DNA from: Aquimarina sp. Aq78 | GTDB taxonomy: Bacteria > Bacteroidota > Bacteroidia > Flavobacteriales > Flavobacteriaceae | Assembly: GCF_900299525.1 (NCBI RefSeq) | Contig: NZ_OMKA01000036.1 | Coordinates: forward strand, 1-64,000 | DNA: 64,000 bases | Direction of reading: 5' to 3' | Shown: positions 8,108 through 16,377 of the stretch, piece after piece | How the letters are laid out: the number at the start of each line of letters is the position of its first letter | Numbering within the stretch: the first letter of the stretch is position 1 | Program-made: the position numbers and the translations under genes | Notes under the pieces: model-generated | Databases searched by the model: none | Seen by the model: only the letters and a program-made list of their open reading frames with translations | What the model was told of the DNA's origin: nothing

Positions 8108-9916
8108 ATGCCTATAGTCACAGCAAGAGAAGTAGCCGCAGGGCTCAAAATGGATAAACTTGGTTTTATAGGCACCTTTATTGGTTGGGTGCTTCTTAAG
8201 GTTACCCGAATATCAAAAATAAATCGACAGTATGATAAACTTAGCCATTTAGAAGGGCTAGAGTATATAAGTAAGACCCTTGACTTATATGGAGTTACTT
8301 TTGAAATTCCGGCAGAAGATTTAAAACGATTACCCAAAGAAGGTCCATTTATTACATTATCAAATCATCCACTAGGAGGACTTGATGGCGGAGTATTACT
8401 AAAATTAATGGTAGAGCATCGTTCTGATTATAAAATTATTGCAAATTTTTTGTTACATAGTTTTAAACCATTAGAACCTTATGTTATGCCTGTCAATCCT
8501 TTTGAGGATAGAAAAGAAGCAAAGTCTAGTCATAAAGGAATCAAAGAGGCTATTTTACATCTTAGAGAGGGCAAACCACTAGGTATTTTTCCGGCAGGAG
8601 AAGTATCTACTTTTAAAGAAGGTAAGAATTATGTAGACAAGCCTTGGGAACCGAGTGCGATGAGATTGGTTCAAAAAGCAAAGGTTCCTGTAATCCCTAT
8701 ATATTTTCATGCTCGTAATAGCAGGCTTTTTTATCGTTTGGCATCTGTAAGTAGTATCTTACAAACAGCCAAATTACCGAGTGAACTTTTTTCTCAGGAA
8801 AATAAAGTAATTAAAGTACGGATTGGTAACCCGGTATCAGTAAAGGATCAAGAGGAACATACTGATCTTGAAGATTTTACGAATTTCTTGCGAAAGAAAA
8901 CGTATATGCTAGCAAATCCTTTTGAAAAAAAGACATTAAGAGAATCGATTCCTCAAAATTTAAAATTACCAAAATCACCTAAAGAAATAGCTGTTGAAGG
9001 AAATATCAATGCAATAGAAGTAGAGTTACAATATTGTAGAGATCATGATAAGCGATTATTGATTAGTAAGAATTATGAAGTTTTTCTGGCAAAGAAAAAG
9101 CATATCCCAAATGTGGTTCATGAAATAGGAAGGCTTAGAGAGATTACATTTAGAGAAATTGGAGAAGGTACTAATAATTCGTTAGATCTGGACCCTTTTG
9201 ATGAATATTACCATCATATGTTTTTATGGGATAACCAAGCCAAAAAAATGGCTGGAGCATATCGTATGGGTATGGGTTCAGAGATTTATGCTAACCGTGG
9301 TATTGATGGGTTTTACCTTCAGGATTTATTTAGATTTGAACCAGAATTACATAAAATGATGAATGAATCTATCGAGATGGGTAGAGCTTTTATTATTAAA
9401 GAATACCAACAACGTCCTATGCCATTATTTTTACTTTGGAAAGGTATAGTACATTGTACACTTCGTTTTCCAGAGCATAAGTATCTTATAGGTGGAGTTA
9501 GTATTAGTAATAAATTCAGTAATTTTTCTAAATCTCTGATGATAGAGTTTATGAAATCGCATTATTATGATCCTTATGTAGCACAATATGTTAGACCTAA
9601 AAAGGAATTTAAGGTAAAGCTAAAAGATGCTGATAAAGATTTCGTTTTTGATGAAAGTAAAAGTGATCTCAATAAATTTGATAAAATTATCGACGAAGTA
9701 GAACCAGGAAGTCTTCGTATTCCGGTTTTAATTAAAAAATATATTAAGCAAAATGCTAAAGTAGTAGCGTTTAATGTTGATCCGTTATTTAATAATGCGG
9801 TTGATGGTTTGATGTATATTCGTATCGCCGATCTCCCCGATAGCACTGTAAAACCTGTTATGGAAGAATTTCAGGCAGAATTAGAACAGAAGTATTTTAA
9901 AAACGGTGATAAATAA
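8108..9916 (+). CDS. bifunctional PlsC-GNAT acyltransferase, likely ornithine/glycine lipid synthesis (OlsF-like)
   Basis: A 602-residue two-domain enzyme. The N-terminal half (about 60-270) is a PlsC-type O-acyltransferase with NHPLGGLDG as catalytic HxxxxxD and FPAGEVSTF as the glycerol-phosphate-type loop. The C-terminal half (about 300-590) is the hemolysin/GNAT-type N-acyltransferase, with REITFREIGEGT and MGRAFI blocks. This pairing is that of OlsF-type enzymes, which N-acylate an amino acid and then O-acylate the product, giving ornithine or glycine aminolipids. In Bacteroides the two activities are separate genes (GlsB, GlsA). The amino-acid substrate cannot be told from sequence. The ATG at 8108 is chosen because homologues start at this point and because of the promoter position. 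Confidence 0.85.
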   Translation: MPIVTAREVAAGLKMDKLGFIGTFIGWVLLKVTRISKINRQYDKLSHLEGLEYISKTLDLYGVTFEIPAEDLKRLPKEGPFITLSNHPLGGLDGGVLLKLMVEHRSDYKIIANFLLHSFKPLEPYVMPVNPFEDRKEAKSSHKGIKEAILHLREGKPLGIFPAGEVSTFKEGKNYVDKPWEPSAMRLVQKAKVPVIPIYFHARNSRLFYRLASVSSILQTAKLPSELFSQENKVIKVRIGNPVSVKDQEEHTDLEDFTNFLRKKTYMLANPFEKKTLRESIPQNLKLPKSPKEIAVEGNINAIEVELQYCRDHDKRLLISKNYEVFLAKKKHIPNVVHEIGRLREITFREIGEGTNNSLDLDPFDEYYHHMFLWDNQAKKMAGAYRMGMGSEIYANRGIDGFYLQDLFRFEPELHKMMNESIEMGRAFIIKEYQQRPMPLFLLWKGIVHCTLRFPEHKYLIGGVSISNKFSNFSKSLMIEFMKSHYYDPYVAQYVRPKKEFKVKLKDADKDFVFDESKSDLNKFDKIIDEVEPGSLRIPVLIKKYIKQNAKVVAFNVDPLFNNAVDGLMYIRIADLPDSTVKPVMEEFQAELEQKYFKNGDK

Positions 9917-10044
9917 AATTCTCATTATCATATATTATTTTTAAGATTCGATTTTCTTGATAACTTTTTCTCCTTTAGTCTTTAAAAAAAGCAAAAATTA
10001 AAGTAACTTCAGTAGTGTTTCGAATTGACTTAATTTGCTAGGTT

Positions 10045-11256
10045 ATGGTTATTGAATACGTATATTTTGCTATTGCCCTTGTTGGGATTTTATTCTTCTT
10101 CTATGTAATGCGTAGGATTTTTAGATGGTTGCAAAAGAAGGCTAGTGCACTAGAGACCAATATTTTTTTTAGTAGTAATAAAGCTATTCAATTTTTTAAG
10201 TTTATCACTCCAAGAAGAGAACGGCATATTCTCAAGATTGTAATTAGGTTATTTAGAATAACTGTCAGTATTGCCTTTTTGATTTTATATCTTCCTTTTA
10301 TGTTCAGTTTGGTTCCACAAACCAAAGTATATGCAGATACTGTTTTAGGATATATAAAAAAACCATTATTATTTCTGTATGATGGCATTATTGGGTTTAT
10401 TCCTAATTTGTTTTTTATCGTTGTTATTTTCTTTATTACTAAATATTTACTTCGCTTTTTGAAGTATGTAACCAATGAATTGGAACAAGAGGCGGTTAGA
10501 TTAGAGGGATTTCATGCAGATTGGGCACGCCCAACATTTAATCTTCTAAGAGTTATTATTATTGCTTTTGCGGTAATTATAATTTTCCCATATATACCAG
10601 GCTCAGATTCTCCAGCATTTAAAGGAGTATCTATCTTCTTCGGGGTGTTATTTTCTTTGGGATCTACCTCTGCTATTTCTAATATTGTAGCAGGTATTGT
10701 AATTACATATATGCGACCATTTAAAGTAGGAGATCGCGTGCAAATAGGAGAGACCATTGGAGATATCACAGATCGGAGCCTATTGGTAACACGAGTAAAA
10801 ACTATTAAAAATTTAGATATTACTATTCCCAATTCGTCTATTTTGGGAAACCACATTGTTAATTTTAGTAAAAATGCTATTGATGATGTTGGAATTATAT
10901 TACATACTTCGGTTACTATTGGATATGATGTCTCAAGTAATAATGTATTGAAAGCTTTGGTCGAAGGGGCAAAAAAAACAGACTTGATTTTACCAGATCC
11001 TTCACCATTTGTCTTGATTAAAAGCCTTGATGATTTTTATGTAAGCTATGAAATTAATGCATACACCAAAAATCCCGAAAAATCAACATTGATTTATTCG
11101 ATGCTACATGAGAATTTAAAGAATGAACTTCATCATGCCGAAATCGAAATATTGTCACCTCATTATCAGGCGATAAGAGATGGGAATGTATTGACTGTAC
11201 CACCAGAGAATGTTCCCGATAATTATATAAAACCTGGATTTAAGGTAGAAAAATAG
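10045..11256 (+). CDS. small-conductance mechanosensitive channel, MscS family
   Basis: An inner-membrane pressure-release channel of 403 residues. It has an N-terminal helix (about 5-25) and further membrane segments near 70-100, 115-140 and 165-190. The pore helix and beta domain follow: GSTSAISNIVAGIVITYMRPF and KVGDRVQIGETIGDI are the MscS signatures, and TIPNSSILGNHIVNFS is the conserved strand that follows. It is transcribed alone with a strong terminator after it. No -7 box matches the consensus exactly upstream. Confidence 0.92.
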   Translation: MVIEYVYFAIALVGILFFFYVMRRIFRWLQKKASALETNIFFSSNKAIQFFKFITPRRERHILKIVIRLFRITVSIAFLILYLPFMFSLVPQTKVYADTVLGYIKKPLLFLYDGIIGFIPNLFFIVVIFFITKYLLRFLKYVTNELEQEAVRLEGFHADWARPTFNLLRVIIIAFAVIIIFPYIPGSDSPAFKGVSIFFGVLFSLGSTSAISNIVAGIVITYMRPFKVGDRVQIGETIGDITDRSLLVTRVKTIKNLDITIPNSSILGNHIVNFSKNAIDDVGIILHTSVTIGYDVSSNNVLKALVEGAKKTDLILPDPSPFVLIKSLDDFYVSYEINAYTKNPEKSTLIYSMLHENLKNELHHAEIEILSPHYQAIRDGNVLTVPPENVPDNYIKPGFKVEK

Positions 11257-11346
11257 TGGATTTTTATTTTTCTAATCGTAAGTAGAATATAAAAATATTT
11301 TTTAAACATGATTTATGTTATCTAAGAAGGTTTTATAAATGAAAAC

Positions 11347-11381
11347 CGCACAAAAATTAATTTTTGTGCGATCTTTTTTAG
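11347..11381 (+). terminator. intrinsic terminator of mscS-like gene
   Basis: A perfect 24-base palindrome (11347-11370) is followed by a T-run at 11373-11378, 90 bases after the channel gene stop. Confidence 0.8.
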
Positions 11382-11391
11382 TTATTCAGAC

Positions 11392-11448
11392 AAATACAAC
11401 CTTCAAGATGCTTGTTTAGGAAATCTTATCAGGACCCAGGTTGTATTT
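11392..11448 (-). repeat. long-loop inverted repeat at the end of the ars operon
   Basis: Eleven-base arms (11392-11402 and 11438-11448) pair perfectly around a 35-base loop that itself holds AAGAT/ATCTT. It overlaps the arsC stop codon and may protect or end the minus-strand transcript. It has no T-run, so it is not a classical terminator. Confidence 0.45.
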
Positions 11449-11875
11449 ATTTAGATACTGTTTTCAGTATATTTTTTTCTACAAAATCTTTGCAATATTC
11501 TTTAATCTGATTTCTGGTTTTTGTAAATGCAGTATGAATTTCTTCTTCTGTACCTTCTACTTTTGATGGGTCAAAGAAATTATAGTGTAATCTTTCTGCC
11601 TTACCAGGAAAGAAAGGACATCTTTCTTTGGCATTATCGCATACAGTAATAATGTAATCAAATTGCACATCTAGATATTCATCGAGATTATTAGAAGTAT
11701 GAGTAGAGATATCAATGCTATCTTCCTTCATAATAGCTATTGCTCTGGGATTTACTCCATGTGTTTCTACTCCCGCACTATAAATAGTTGCGTTGTCTTT
11801 GGCAAAGTGTTTTAAATACCCTTCTGCCATTTGACTTCTACAAGAATTACCTGTGCATAATACTAAAATATTCAT
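11447..11875 (-). CDS. arsC: arsenate reductase, thioredoxin-coupled low-molecular-weight phosphatase type
   Basis: It reduces arsenate to arsenite. The N-terminal loop CTGNSCRSQMAEG is the CX5R catalytic P-loop. A downstream cysteine in TVCDNAKERCPFF supplies the redox relay cysteines, and the general acid Asp is in HYNFFDPSKVEGT. The length of 142 residues is typical. It is the last gene of the ars unit, 58 bases after the GNAT gene. No efflux pump (arsB or acr3) follows in this window, so export must be encoded elsewhere. Confidence 0.93.
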   Translation of the reverse strand: MNILVLCTGNSCRSQMAEGYLKHFAKDNATIYSAGVETHGVNPRAIAIMKEDSIDISTHTSNNLDEYLDVQFDYIITVCDNAKERCPFFPGKAERLHYNFFDPSKVEGTEEEIHTAFTKTRNQIKEYCKDFVEKNILKTVSK

Positions 11876-11933
11876 AAGCGTTTTGTTTTTAATTATCCCC
11901 TTTTTTGAAGAGAATTTGTGGTGTTTATTGTGG

Positions 11934-12431
11934 TTATATTATTATTTTACTTCTTCGTTCTAAAAGAGTGTTATCGTGCCAGATATTATCTAATTTCGCC
12001 ACTTTTTCTCTATATCCTATTTCTCTAAATCCTAAAGATTTATGTAAATCAATACTTGCATTGTTATTTCTAAATATGCCTGCTTGTAAGGTCCAGAATC
12101 CAGCCTTTTCGCTTTCCTCAATTAATTTGGACAAAAGTAATTTGCCTATACCCAAACTTCTATATTTTGATGTTATATAAATGCTAACTTCTGCTACTCC
12201 TTTATATACTTCTCTTTTTGAGGTAGGGGATAAGGCCGCCCAACCTGCAATAGTATTTTTAGAGATTGCCTTAATTCTACACGATTTTATATGCGAAACA
12301 TCCCATGTTTCCCATGTAGGGACTTGGGTTTCAAAAGTGGCAATTCCTGTATCCATTCCTTCTTTATAGATTGCAGAGATTACAGGCCAATCCTTTTGGG
12401 TAAAATATGCTATTTTTAATGTAGAGTCCAT
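11934..12431 (-). CDS. GNAT acetyltransferase of the PAT/ArsN1 type in the ars operon
   Basis: A 165-residue acetyltransferase. Motif A (YRSLGIGKLLLSKLIEE) and the downstream GIFRNNNASIDLHKSLGF place it in the phosphinothricin-acetyltransferase group, and the N-terminal IYKEGMDTGIATFET is the same group's substrate region. PAT-like enzymes in ars operons include ArsN1, which acetylates arsinothricin, an organoarsenical antibiotic. Its ATG directly abuts the stop of the DUF6428 gene, so it belongs to the arsenic unit. The ArsN1 role is inference from family plus operon; a general amine or amino-acid acetylase is the alternative. Confidence 0.82.
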   Translation of the reverse strand: MDSTLKIAYFTQKDWPVISAIYKEGMDTGIATFETQVPTWETWDVSHIKSCRIKAISKNTIAGWAALSPTSKREVYKGVAEVSIYITSKYRSLGIGKLLLSKLIEESEKAGFWTLQAGIFRNNNASIDLHKSLGFREIGYREKVAKLDNIWHDNTLLERRSKIII

Positions 12432-12917
12432 CTAGCAACAACCACTACCCGGAGCGCAAGAATCAGCTTCTGTAGCATTATTTTCTGTAATTCCACAAGC
12501 TTCTTTTGCTTTACAGTCTGTGGGGTTTACAGTAAGTTTAAGTATCAATTGATCATTTTTGATTTCAAAATCTGCAATGTGTAATTGTGCAGTATGAAAC
12601 ATAGCATTTCCATATTCTATTTTTGCTACCGCATCCATTTCATAAGATTTCATCTTTCCTACCTTTCTTAATATCCCCAGAGCTTTATAAGTACTCATAT
12701 ACTCTGATTTACCTAATTCACCTGGGCTCTCCCATAGTTGAATAATAGTCTCTTTCCAGAAATCGGTACCAGCACCACAATCTACAGAATCTACGGTAAT
12801 ATGTTTTACTTCGGTGATGTGGTAATTAGTTCCTACCAACATTCCCGGGCCATATTCGAATAGTAATGATTTATCTTGATGTTCTGCTAATAGTGATATA
12901 AAATCTGATGTATTCAT
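12432..12917 (-). CDS. DUF6428-family protein with Cys-rich tail
   Basis: A 161-residue soluble protein, commonly found beside arsR in Bacteroidota and of unknown function. The body is a mixed fold with several paired strands. The C-terminus carries CKAKEACG and ends SCAPGSGCC, giving five cysteines in the last 30 residues, well suited to bind arsenite or another soft metal. It lies 21 bases after arsR. A role as arsenic-binding accessory protein is my inference. Confidence 0.75.
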   Translation of the reverse strand: MNTSDFISLLAEHQDKSLLFEYGPGMLVGTNYHITEVKHITVDSVDCGAGTDFWKETIIQLWESPGELGKSEYMSTYKALGILRKVGKMKSYEMDAVAKIEYGNAMFHTAQLHIADFEIKNDQLILKLTVNPTDCKAKEACGITENNATEADSCAPGSGCC

Positions 12918-12938
12918 AATTTTTAGTAATTAATATAT

Positions 12939-13262
12939 TTAACAACAATTCTTTTTGGTTGTATTAAAAAACGAGTTTAGATTTTTTTGCAAAATAGTCC
13001 ATCGATCGATATCGATACAGTAACACATGCTTTTGCCTTCGATTTCTCCCTTAAGTAATCCAATGCTTTTTAGTTCTTTAAGGTGTTGGGATATTGTAGC
13101 TTGTGCTAAGCCTATTTCTTCAACCAAATCATTACATATACAAGCGTTTTGTTTGCTGATATATTGAAGAATAGCAATACGTGCGGGATGCCCTAGTATT
13201 TTGAAGAACTGTGCCAATTCATTTTGTTGTTGATCGAATATTTGCGTCTTAGTAATTCCCAT
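12939..13262 (-). CDS. arsR: ArsR-family metalloregulator
   Basis: A 107-residue winged-helix repressor. The HTH is QATISQHLKELKSIGLL, preceded by LGHPARIAILQYI. ACICNDL in the alpha-3 region gives a C-x-C pair like the ArsR metal site, and a second pair of cysteines ends the protein (KKNCC). It probably represses its own operon (arsR - DUF6428 - GNAT - arsC) and lets go when arsenite binds. A near-perfect palindrome stands just upstream of the ATG. Confidence 0.92.
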   Translation of the reverse strand: MGITKTQIFDQQQNELAQFFKILGHPARIAILQYISKQNACICNDLVEEIGLAQATISQHLKELKSIGLLKGEIEGKSMCYCIDIDRWTILQKNLNSFFNTTKKNCC

Positions 13263-13276
13263 AATCAGTATTATAA

Positions 13277-13294
13277 TATCGCAATATTACGATA
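13277..13294 (-). promoter_or_regulatory. candidate ArsR operator over the ars promoter
   Basis: An 18-base inverted repeat with one mismatch, arms TATCGCAAT and ATTACGATA, lies 15 bases upstream of the arsR ATG. A -7-like box (TAATATTG on the minus strand, 13282-13289) lies inside it, so a bound repressor would block polymerase. Confidence 0.6.
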
Positions 13295-13342
13295 ACAAAA
13301 TGAAATAAAAAAGCCAGAAGTTAAAATTTCCAGCTTTTATTA

Positions 13343-13750
13343 TTAGAACCAAGGCTTTCTACCAACCTGATATGTTTGATAAAACTCTTCATCAGATTTT
13401 GTTAAATACATAATACCTTCTACAAGACCAATAATTGATGGAACGTAAATAGTTAATATTCCTATGCCTAAACACATTAGAGGAAATGAGATTAAAGTTA
13501 TTCCCAGTAGAATAAAACCTTCTTTTTGATATCCTAAAATGAATTTATGAACTCCAAGCCATCCTAAAAAAATAGCTAAAATACCTGCAAGAACTTTTTT
13601 ATTATCCGTAGAATTAACAAATTCCTTAGCCTCTTCTGCAAAATCACTGGCCGCTTCTTTAGCATCACTAGCAAATTCTTTTGCAGCTTCTGCCGCTTCT
13701 TCTGCTCCTTTTTTTATATCGTCCCCTAGGTTGTTGTTTTCTTCACTCAT
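13343..13750 (-). CDS. TM2 domain membrane protein with acidic Ala-rich N-terminus
   Basis: A 135-residue protein. Residues 10-50 are an Ala/Glu/Lys-rich amphipathic helix with repeated AxEFA-type patterns. Residues about 53-125 form a TM2 domain: two or three hydrophobic segments with the family's GWLGVHKFILGYQKEG loop. TM2 proteins are widespread with mostly unknown function. It is transcribed on its own upstream of arsR; an imperfect GC-poor hairpin (13309-13336) lies after its stop. Confidence 0.8.
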   Translation of the reverse strand: MSEENNNLGDDIKKGAEEAAEAAKEFASDAKEAASDFAEEAKEFVNSTDNKKVLAGILAIFLGWLGVHKFILGYQKEGFILLGITLISFPLMCLGIGILTIYVPSIIGLVEGIMYLTKSDEEFYQTYQVGRKPWF

Positions 13751-13897
13751 GTTGTTAAAATGATTTATTAGTTTGGAGAAAATTACAAAAAAATATCAAT
13801 TAAAAATCAGAAGATTAACAAGAATGTTTGTAAGCACAAATTATTAGTATATAGGATAGCTATAGTACGGTGTATTTTGATAAGTCATATTTATTGC

Positions 13898-13905
13898 TAT
13901 ATTTG
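13898..13905 (+). promoter_or_regulatory. -7 box of the four-helix membrane protein gene
   Basis: TATATTTG matches TAnnTTTG exactly. The expected transcript start is near 13912, which makes the TTG at 13917 almost leaderless and favours the ATG at 13959. Confidence 0.55.
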
Positions 13906-13958
13906 GTATAACAACTTTGAATAAAAAAACAAATACTAACCTTTTAAATTTGAAAACT

Positions 13959-14381
13959 ATGATATGGGGAATCTCATTAATCGTTTTAAGTATTCTTGCA
14001 GTACCATCATTACTATTATCTAAAAAACCAAATGCAAAAGAGCTTTTAGAAAAAATCGAACCTTATCAGGGTTGGATTGGATTTATATTTTGTATTTGGG
14101 GTATCTGGGGTATTATTTCTGCAATTTTAAATCTGGGATGGCTTACAACATATCCTATTTGGTGGATAACCTTGTTAGCAGGGAATATTGTTTCTGCAAC
14201 ATTAGGATTTATGCTTGGATTTGGTCTCATCAGTAAATATTTTTTATCCAAAAGTGAAGAGGCAAAAGAAAAAGCAAATCGCCTTAGAGAGAAATTAGCT
14301 CCCAAACAAGGTAAGCTAGGTATCATAGGAATAATAGTGGGCTGCTGGATGATTGTAGCATCTCTTTTATTCTTTATGTAA
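13959..14381 (+). CDS. hypothetical four-segment membrane protein
   Basis: A 140-residue integral membrane protein of no recognised family. Hydrophobic segments fall at about residues 2-22, 38-60, 66-95 and 117-139, joined by short charged loops. The third loop is strongly charged (SKSEEAKEKANRLREKLAPKQ). Trp- and Gly-rich pairs (GIWGI, IWWI) sit in the middle helices. An in-frame TTG at 13917 would add 14 polar residues, but it lies at the expected transcription start. A strong terminator follows 30 bases after the stop. Confidence 0.65.
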   Translation: MIWGISLIVLSILAVPSLLLSKKPNAKELLEKIEPYQGWIGFIFCIWGIWGIISAILNLGWLTTYPIWWITLLAGNIVSATLGFMLGFGLISKYFLSKSEEAKEKANRLREKLAPKQGKLGIIGIIVGCWMIVASLLFFM

Positions 14382-14403
14382 TATTCTAAATGAAATTATA
14401 TAT

Positions 14404-14438
14404 AAAAAAAGGTTGGCTATATAGCCAACCTTTTTTTA
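14404..14438. terminator. bidirectional terminator
   Basis: A perfect 20-base palindrome (14411-14430, GGTTGGCTAT and its complement) is flanked by an A-run and a T-run. It lies between convergent genes and probably serves both. Confidence 0.85.
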
Positions 14439-14446
14439 ATGAGGTT

Positions 14447-14830
14447 TTATAAGAATGCTTTATCGACTGGTTCCCAAAGCTCAATTTTATTACCTTCTGG
14501 ATCTACAATCCATCCAAATTTACCGTATTCATATTCTTCTACTTTATCAATAACAGTTACCCCTTCACTTTTAAGAACTTCGAGAAGTTCAGTTAGATTT
14601 TCTACCCTGAAATTCATCATAAACTCTTTCTTGCTTGGTGCAAAGTAGGTAGTGTCGTCTTTAAAGGGACTCCATTGTGTAGAGCAATCATTGCCTTCTT
14701 TATCTTTCCACCAGAATGTACAGCCATAATCATCTGTATTAAAACCCAGGTGATCCCTGTACCAATCTTTTGTTTTTTTTGGATCAGCTGTTTTAAAAAA
14801 TATGCCTCCTATTCCTGTTACTCGTTTCAT
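14447..14830 (-). CDS. VOC superfamily (glyoxalase/bleomycin-resistance-like) protein
   Basis: A 127-residue protein with the VOC pattern: IGGIFFKTADPKKTKDWYRDHLGF at the N-terminus, a Trp-rich centre, and a C-terminal strand GKFGWIVDPEGNKIELWEP whose Glu is a usual metal ligand. Such small VOC proteins include lyases, dioxygenases and binding proteins, and the substrate here is unknown. It is 10 bases from the DUF1801 gene and co-directional. Confidence 0.82.
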   Translation of the reverse strand: MKRVTGIGGIFFKTADPKKTKDWYRDHLGFNTDDYGCTFWWKDKEGNDCSTQWSPFKDDTTYFAPSKKEFMMNFRVENLTELLEVLKSEGVTVIDKVEEYEYGKFGWIVDPEGNKIELWEPVDKAFL

Positions 14831-14840
14831 AGTTATATTG

Positions 14841-15299
14841 TTATTTGTTTTTTACTTTAGATTCATACATGGTAATCCATTCCTGCGGAGTCATTTTGGT
14901 TGATAGTTCGCCGATCAATTCCATCGGAATCTGATCTATTTTTTTGAAACGAATACAACTTTTGCCCATATCTAACTTTGTTTTTACATACTTAGGATAT
15001 TCGCCCACAAACCAGTCCATTAATTCTGGATTTGCATAAATACCACTATGATACACTGCTATAAAGTTCTTTTGAGAAGCAATATTCATGAATGGTAATG
15101 GTAGTTTAGGATCACAATGATATCCATTAGGATATAGCTCATGAGGTACAACGTAACCAATCATTTTATAACTGATCACTTCAGAAAAGCCTTTGGGAAG
15201 ATTTTCTTTAATCACCTTTCTAAGGTTTTGCATAACCTCTTTTCTTTCTTCAGGAATAACATCGATATATTCATCTGGTGTTTTAGCTTCGTATTGCAT
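14841..15299 (-). CDS. DUF1801 domain protein (YdhG-like)
   Basis: A 152-residue soluble protein. The N-terminus (TPDEYIDVIPEERKEVMQNLRKVI) and the central SYKMIGYVV with FIAVYHSGIY are the DUF1801/YdhG pattern. The last third has GKSCIRFKKIDQIP, also typical. Function is unknown; the fold is related to iron-chaperone frataxin-like YdhG. It forms a tight run with the VOC and DUF4199 genes. Confidence 0.82.
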   Translation of the reverse strand: MQYEAKTPDEYIDVIPEERKEVMQNLRKVIKENLPKGFSEVISYKMIGYVVPHELYPNGYHCDPKLPLPFMNIASQKNFIAVYHSGIYANPELMDWFVGEYPKYVKTKLDMGKSCIRFKKIDQIPMELIGELSTKMTPQEWITMYESKVKNK

Positions 15300-15312
15300 G
15301 TATTTTGATTTT

Positions 15313-15834
15313 TTAGTTACTTCTTATAGGTTTACGTTGAAGGATCAACGCAGAAATTAATGAAATGATAAACCCAACAATCATGACCGTTGCAAACATT
15401 AAAAAGAAGCTCATAAACCTGTTAGAAAATAACTCTTTTTGAGCTTCTAACTCGGCCAATTTAATTTTAAGTTCGGCTTCTGGGAGAGAACTTTTCATTT
15501 GTTCAACATAATACGAATAGTATTCTGCCATAAAATCCGGATTAATGTATTTTATATAAATTACATCTAATATCCCAAATGCCAAAGCGGCAATAAGAGT
15601 GATAAGTATACCTATCAATAATGCTTTTCCAAAAGAAACAATACCATTATTTTCTTTATCTCGATACTGTTTAATGCCAAGAAAGACAAAAAGTAGTGAT
15701 ATTATAATACCAGCATACCCAATTACTTCTTGAATAGAATAATCCAGGTTTTTCCCTAAAAACCATCCTGCAAGCGCTAACAGACATATAGAAATGGCGC
15801 TTCGTAATCCATAACGTATAATTGTATTTTTCAT
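15313..15834 (-). CDS. DUF4199 membrane protein
   Basis: A 173-residue protein with four hydrophobic segments at about residues 8-27, 38-55, 70-92 and 140-165, in the arrangement of the Bacteroidota DUF4199 family. Between segments three and four lies a long polar stretch (about 95-135) rich in Tyr, Met and Glu. The ATG at 15834 (MKNTIIRYGLR) is chosen over one 57 bases upstream because that extension is hydrophobic and would add a segment not expected in the family. Role unknown. Confidence 0.75.
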   Translation of the reverse strand: MKNTIIRYGLRSAISICLLALAGWFLGKNLDYSIQEVIGYAGIIISLLFVFLGIKQYRDKENNGIVSFGKALLIGILITLIAALAFGILDVIYIKYINPDFMAEYYSYYVEQMKSSLPEAELKIKLAELEAQKELFSNRFMSFFLMFATVMIVGFIISLISALILQRKPIRSN

Positions 15835-15935
15835 TGATTTATATGTGTTTATTGTTAGTCTCAAAAGTAAATTTAGACTAATAAATAGCATTCATACTAA
15901 AGTATGAAATTTACAATATATAGGGTTGAAATGCC

Positions 15936-16352
15936 CTAAAGAGGTATAATTTGTAGTTCTTTTGCAATTTGTATAGCCTGGGTACGACGTTTTGCATCTA
16001 GTTTTACCAGCATATTAGAAACATGAGTTTTTATAGTACTTTCCGAAACAAAGAGTTTTTCGGCTATCTCCTTATTTGATAATCCCATAGCAATCTGGCA
16101 TAATACTTCATATTCTCGTTTACTTAACCCCAGTTCTTCAATCTTTTGATAATCTATTTCCTGTGCAGGATTTTTCTTTTTGTGTAAGACTCTTTTATTT
16201 ATAACTATGCCAATTACAAAAAAAATAACAGCAATTATGGCAATTACAGTTTCTATTGATGTATCACCTGCAATAACAGTATATTTACTTAACTGAAAAA
16301 GAGCTAGTATTGCTAAGACTAAAGCGGCAAAAGTAAAAATTGTTTTCCTCAC
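15936..16352 (-). CDS. membrane-anchored LuxR-type HTH regulator
   Basis: A protein of about 138 residues. Two hydrophobic segments (about residues 4-20 and 36-54) precede a basic linker and a LuxR/NarL HTH at the C-terminus: LSKREYEVLCQIAMGLSNKEIAEKLFVSESTIKTHVSNML, with family residues KEIA and STIKTH. There is no receiver. The GTG at 16352 is chosen because an upstream ATG (16433) would add a very basic stretch overlapping the previous gene. It is the last gene of a three-gene run after the HD gene. It could report a membrane signal to DNA, an inference. Confidence 0.75.
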   Translation of the reverse strand: MRKTIFTFAALVLAILALFQLSKYTVIAGDTSIETVIAIIAVIFFVIGIVINKRVLHKKKNPAQEIDYQKIEELGLSKREYEVLCQIAMGLSNKEIAEKLFVSESTIKTHVSNMLVKLDAKRRTQAIQIAKELQIIPL

Positions 16353-16377
16353 TCTATAAATGTAGTAAAACTGAAAT

